Origin: Desulfomicrobium orale DSM 12838
GTDB taxonomy: Bacteria > Desulfobacterota > Desulfovibrionia > Desulfovibrionales > Desulfomicrobiaceae
Direction of reading: 5' to 3'
Assembly (NCBI RefSeq): GCF_001553625.1
Contig: NZ_CP014230.1
Coordinates: forward strand, 2,170,001-2,234,000
DNA length: 64,000 bases
Shown here piece after piece: positions 61,796 to 64,000 of this stretch. Each line of letters starts with the position of its first letter. Positions within the stretch are counted from its first letter, which is position 1. Made by a program: the position numbers and the translations under genes. The notes beneath the pieces were generated by a model. The model had not been told where the DNA came from. It was given only the letters and a program-made list of their open reading frames with translations, and searched no databases.

Positions 61796-62638
61796 TCAGA
61801 ATCCGTCGATTTCTTCTGGATTCAAACCATCCAATTTTTGCAATTCATAGCTGCCATCTGAATGTACTTTGAGGCTGCCGTGTACTTTGGCGGATGAATA
61901 CTGGCCGGACTTGCAGTTGTGTTCCCACCAAATCAGTTTCAGCACCTGCATGCTGCCTTCGGGGCGAGCGGAAGAGGCATCGCCTTCAAAGAGCTTGGTC
62001 AGCACAGCTTTGATTTTTTGGGCGTCTTCGTCGGCAAAACCGGTACGCTCGGCAAGCTGTGGCGACATGGCGCCGAAGGCAACGTAAATGCCTTTGTCCA
62101 CGCGGTGTTTCATGCCCATGGTGTCGGAGCCGCGTTTGCTGCCGTCGCCTTCGCCGCTCACGCTTTTGGTAATTTGGGTGCTGGTAATGCTGACAGGGTC
62201 AACGCTGAATGCGGACTGGATGGTTACCGGGCCGCGAACGGCAATGGATACGCCGGAAGCATCGTCGCTTTTACCGAAGGCAAACACTTGGCCGAAACTG
62301 CGCACGTCCAACCACTTTTCACAGGCTTTTTTGGCGGTTTCGTCTTTATTGGCTTTTTTGGCGTTGAATGCGTCTGCGCCCAAACCGACATCTTTGTCTT
62401 TGGCGCGGTTGGCCAAGCTGGTCATGCCGTCGGTTTTCTTTTCGTCGGACTGTACGAAAATGCTTTCTCCTGCATCCTGCAAACGGTCGCGGATTTTGCG
62501 TTTCAGGCAAACGTCGGTCATTTCACCAAAGCCGGAAAAGTCGGCGCGTGGGCGATTGCCATTCAAGGGGTCGCCGTTGGGGTTGGCATTTTGTACGCTG
62601 ATAATCAGGGCGAAGTCGATTTTTTTGGTTAAGCTCAT
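61796..62638 (-). CDS. cas7: CRISPR Cascade backbone protein Cas7 (Csd2, type I-C)
   Basis: 280 aa. KIDFALIISVQNANPNGDPLNGNRPRADFSG is the Csd2 start; RSFGQVFAFGKSDDASGVSIAVRGPVTIQSAFS and KRGSDTMGMKHRVDKGIYVAFGAMSP are family blocks. It coats the crRNA spacer in the type I-C Cascade. AAAGGA precedes the start; the cas8c stop is 22 bases upstream. Confidence 0.97.
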   Translation of the reverse strand: MSLTKKIDFALIISVQNANPNGDPLNGNRPRADFSGFGEMTDVCLKRKIRDRLQDAGESIFVQSDEKKTDGMTSLANRAKDKDVGLGADAFNAKKANKDETAKKACEKWLDVRSFGQVFAFGKSDDASGVSIAVRGPVTIQSAFSVDPVSITSTQITKSVSGEGDGSKRGSDTMGMKHRVDKGIYVAFGAMSPQLAERTGFADEDAQKIKAVLTKLFEGDASSARPEGSMQVLKLIWWEHNCKSGQYSSAKVHGSLKVHSDGSYELQKLDGLNPEEIDGF

Positions 62639-62660
62639 GTTGTTTTCCTTTCAATGTCGG

Positions 62661-64000
62661 TTATTCGGCAGTTTCGGTTTTCTTTTGTTTGGCGGCTTTG
62701 CGCTCGGCTATTTGGCGGGCCAATTCCATTTTTTGGCAGTGGTAACCCAAGAGAAATTCGCCGCTCAATTTGTCGTCGCAAATAAAATCTTCGTTCTGGA
62801 ACAATTCCATGATTTCGCCGATGGCTTGCGTGCCTATATCTTTGCCGCGGCTGCGCAAGCGGTCTTGATAAGGCTTGAGTGCCAATTCGATATGGCGCCA
62901 AGTAGTAAACGGACGCTCGGCAAAGCGCTGCATATAGCGTTCGGCAGTTGTGGCACGTTTTTCTTCAGCCAGATAGAGTGCGTAAGATTCGATGTTTTCG
63001 GCCATTGCCAGCAACCTGCCGTACAAATAATCACGCGAACGGTTTTCTTTATCTAATGCCATAGAGTAAGTTCTCCTTTTTTCTAAATCATGATGACGGG
63101 CGCGCCAACCTTTGTATAAGGCGCAGGCAACACCGATATTCCGTTCCCATTCCCAATGCTCGTATCCGCTGGGCTGACAGGCTACCTGAAAGCTTTGCCT
63201 CACCAGATCATCAGGTATCGGGATCGTTTGCCCGCCCGCAATCACAGGCAGCAAACGGGCGTAAAGCTGTCTTTTGATTTTTCCGTCTTTATCGGCAGAT
63301 TTACCGTAAATGGTTTCGTAAATGGCATAAGGCGACGGGGGAAGGCACGGCCAAACGATGCGTTTGGCTACCTTTTTGCCTTCTTTCTCTTCATGGCTGT
63401 AACGCTGATACCATGAAAAATCGTCCACCCAGGCATCGAGATTAGCGAAGTAATCGGCGGGCAAAAATTCTTGATAATAGGTGAGCGCCATGCGGCCGGG
63501 AGTAGCGGAATCAAGCATCAGCAGGGAAACCTGTTGATGCTCATCCAGTTTCGCCCGATAACCATGCAGCTTCTTTTTGATGATGGCCGCAGCCGTCTGC
63601 CCAATATTCTCCGACCAGTTTTTGCTGCTCTTTTTTCCGTCAGACGCTGTCTCAACGGATTGGCCATCGTCAGCATCGTCATCCAGATAGCCATAGTTGT
63701 CTTGCAAGGGCGAAGGCACGGGTTCGGCGCCAATCGCCCAAGCGACGGTCACTTGGTCGCCGTTGCGGAAGCCTTGACGAGCAATCAGCCAGCGCAGGGC
63801 TGCATGGGACTTATGGGAAACTTCCGCAGAAATACTGCTTGCTTGATTAGCTGTTTCGAAACGCCCTCTATAGGTATAACCTTCTTTGTCATTTGAGGAA
63901 ATAAGTTTGGCTTTATCGCCTGTATAAGTTAATTTAGCAGGATGGCTTTCTCGAGTCTTTTTTTCATTGCCCGTTATGATGCAAAATTGATTATCCAATG
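62661..64000 (-). CDS. cas8c: Cas8c (Csd1), N-terminal part beyond window
   Basis: 446 codons visible; the family is around 570-600 aa, so roughly 130-150 N-terminal residues lie past the right edge, with cas5 and cas3 expected further right. CIITGNEKKTRESHPAKLTY, SAEVSHKSHAALRWLIARQGFRNGDQVTVAWA and RDYLYGRLLAMAENIESYAL are Csd1 blocks. It is the large Cascade subunit that reads the PAM. An exact Eikenella-type DUS lies at 63179-63190. Confidence 0.95.
   Translation of the reverse strand, partial: LDNQFCIITGNEKKTRESHPAKLTYTGDKAKLISSNDKEGYTYRGRFETANQASSISAEVSHKSHAALRWLIARQGFRNGDQVTVAWAIGAEPVPSPLQDNYGYLDDDADDGQSVETASDGKKSSKNWSENIGQTAAAIIKKKLHGYRAKLDEHQQVSLLMLDSATPGRMALTYYQEFLPADYFANLDAWVDDFSWYQRYSHEEKEGKKVAKRIVWPCLPPSPYAIYETIYGKSADKDGKIKRQLYARLLPVIAGGQTIPIPDDLVRQSFQVACQPSGYEHWEWERNIGVACALYKGWRARHHDLEKRRTYSMALDKENRSRDYLYGRLLAMAENIESYALYLAEEKRATTAERYMQRFAERPFTTWRHIELALKPYQDRLRSRGKDIGTQAIGEIMELFQNEDFICDDKLSGEFLLGYHCQKMELARQIAERKAAKQKKTETAE
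63179..63190 (+). other. Neisseriaceae DNA uptake sequence (AG-eikDUS), exact
   Basis: AGGCTACCTGAA, the uptake-sequence dialect described for Eikenella, lies inside cas8c. Together with the AG-DUS in cas4 it points to a Neisseriaceae donor; the dialect names are from memory of the published set. Confidence 0.8.

Overview
The window looks like a chromosomal segment of a strictly anaerobic, GC-rich deltaproteobacterium of the Desulfovibrionales (Desulfovibrio/Desulfomicrobium type). The case rests on a short-form hybrid cluster protein (Cys-x2-Cys-x8-Cys-x5-Cys) behind a TTGAC-N4-GTCAA operator, an FAD/rhodanese oxidoreductase, a cobalamin adenosyltransferase, a PdxS vitamin B6 synthase, and many small flavin and radical-SAM enzymes. 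The genus is inference. No rRNA or tRNA genes were seen.

Layout. 1-15 kb: housekeeping and redox genes (ispG, a PfkB kinase, uraA, LOG protein, RidA, NifX-like protein, flavodoxin-type reductase, EamA transporter, FAD/rhodanese reductase, DUF4139 protein) with two decayed genes, a PLP decarboxylase and a carboxymuconolactone decarboxylase. 15.7-16.1 kb: a small AT-rich DUF4288 island. 16.3-25.6 kb: an accessory cluster around a GntR regulator and a divergent PAS-type protein, with two copies of a TTGGTCGAACCAA operator between them. Downstream of gntR lie an 11-TM membrane protein I do not recognise, a Tat-exported COG1237-like metallo-beta-lactamase-fold protein, a CobW GTPase with an unknown N-terminal half, and ExbB-ExbD-TonB. 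The layout suggests a metal- or cofactor-linked envelope system.

25.8-44.5 kb: purM, amrS, cobO with an overlapping nucleoside-deaminase-type amidohydrolase, pdxS, a hybrid kinase/sigma-54 response regulator pair, hcp with its operator, a YihY protein, an EamA transporter, an ExeA-like ATPase and a ferredoxin-nitroreductase. 44.5-57 kb: a receiver protein, two more AI-2E permeases, a zinc-uptake locus (znuA-tag-znuCB-zur), an MBL hydrolase, an ABC-F ATPase, a SagB-type nitroreductase and an acyl-CoA synthetase.

57-64 kb: a type I-C CRISPR-Cas locus read right to left: cas8c (cut by the window edge), cas7, cas4, a fic gene, cas1, cas2, a leader, then 28 identical 32-bp repeats and one degenerate terminal repeat. 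The cas genes are visibly less GC-rich than the rest and carry two exact 12-mers that match Neisseriaceae DNA uptake sequences (AG-DUS and the Eikenella dialect), so this module was probably acquired from an oral-type Neisseriaceae donor. The fic gene is coupled by overlap to cas4, and its product has Gln where the catalytic His of the Fic motif should be. An intrinsic terminator lies between cas7 and cas4, separating interference from adaptation genes. The leader-distal third of the array is reshuffled, with one spacer present five times.
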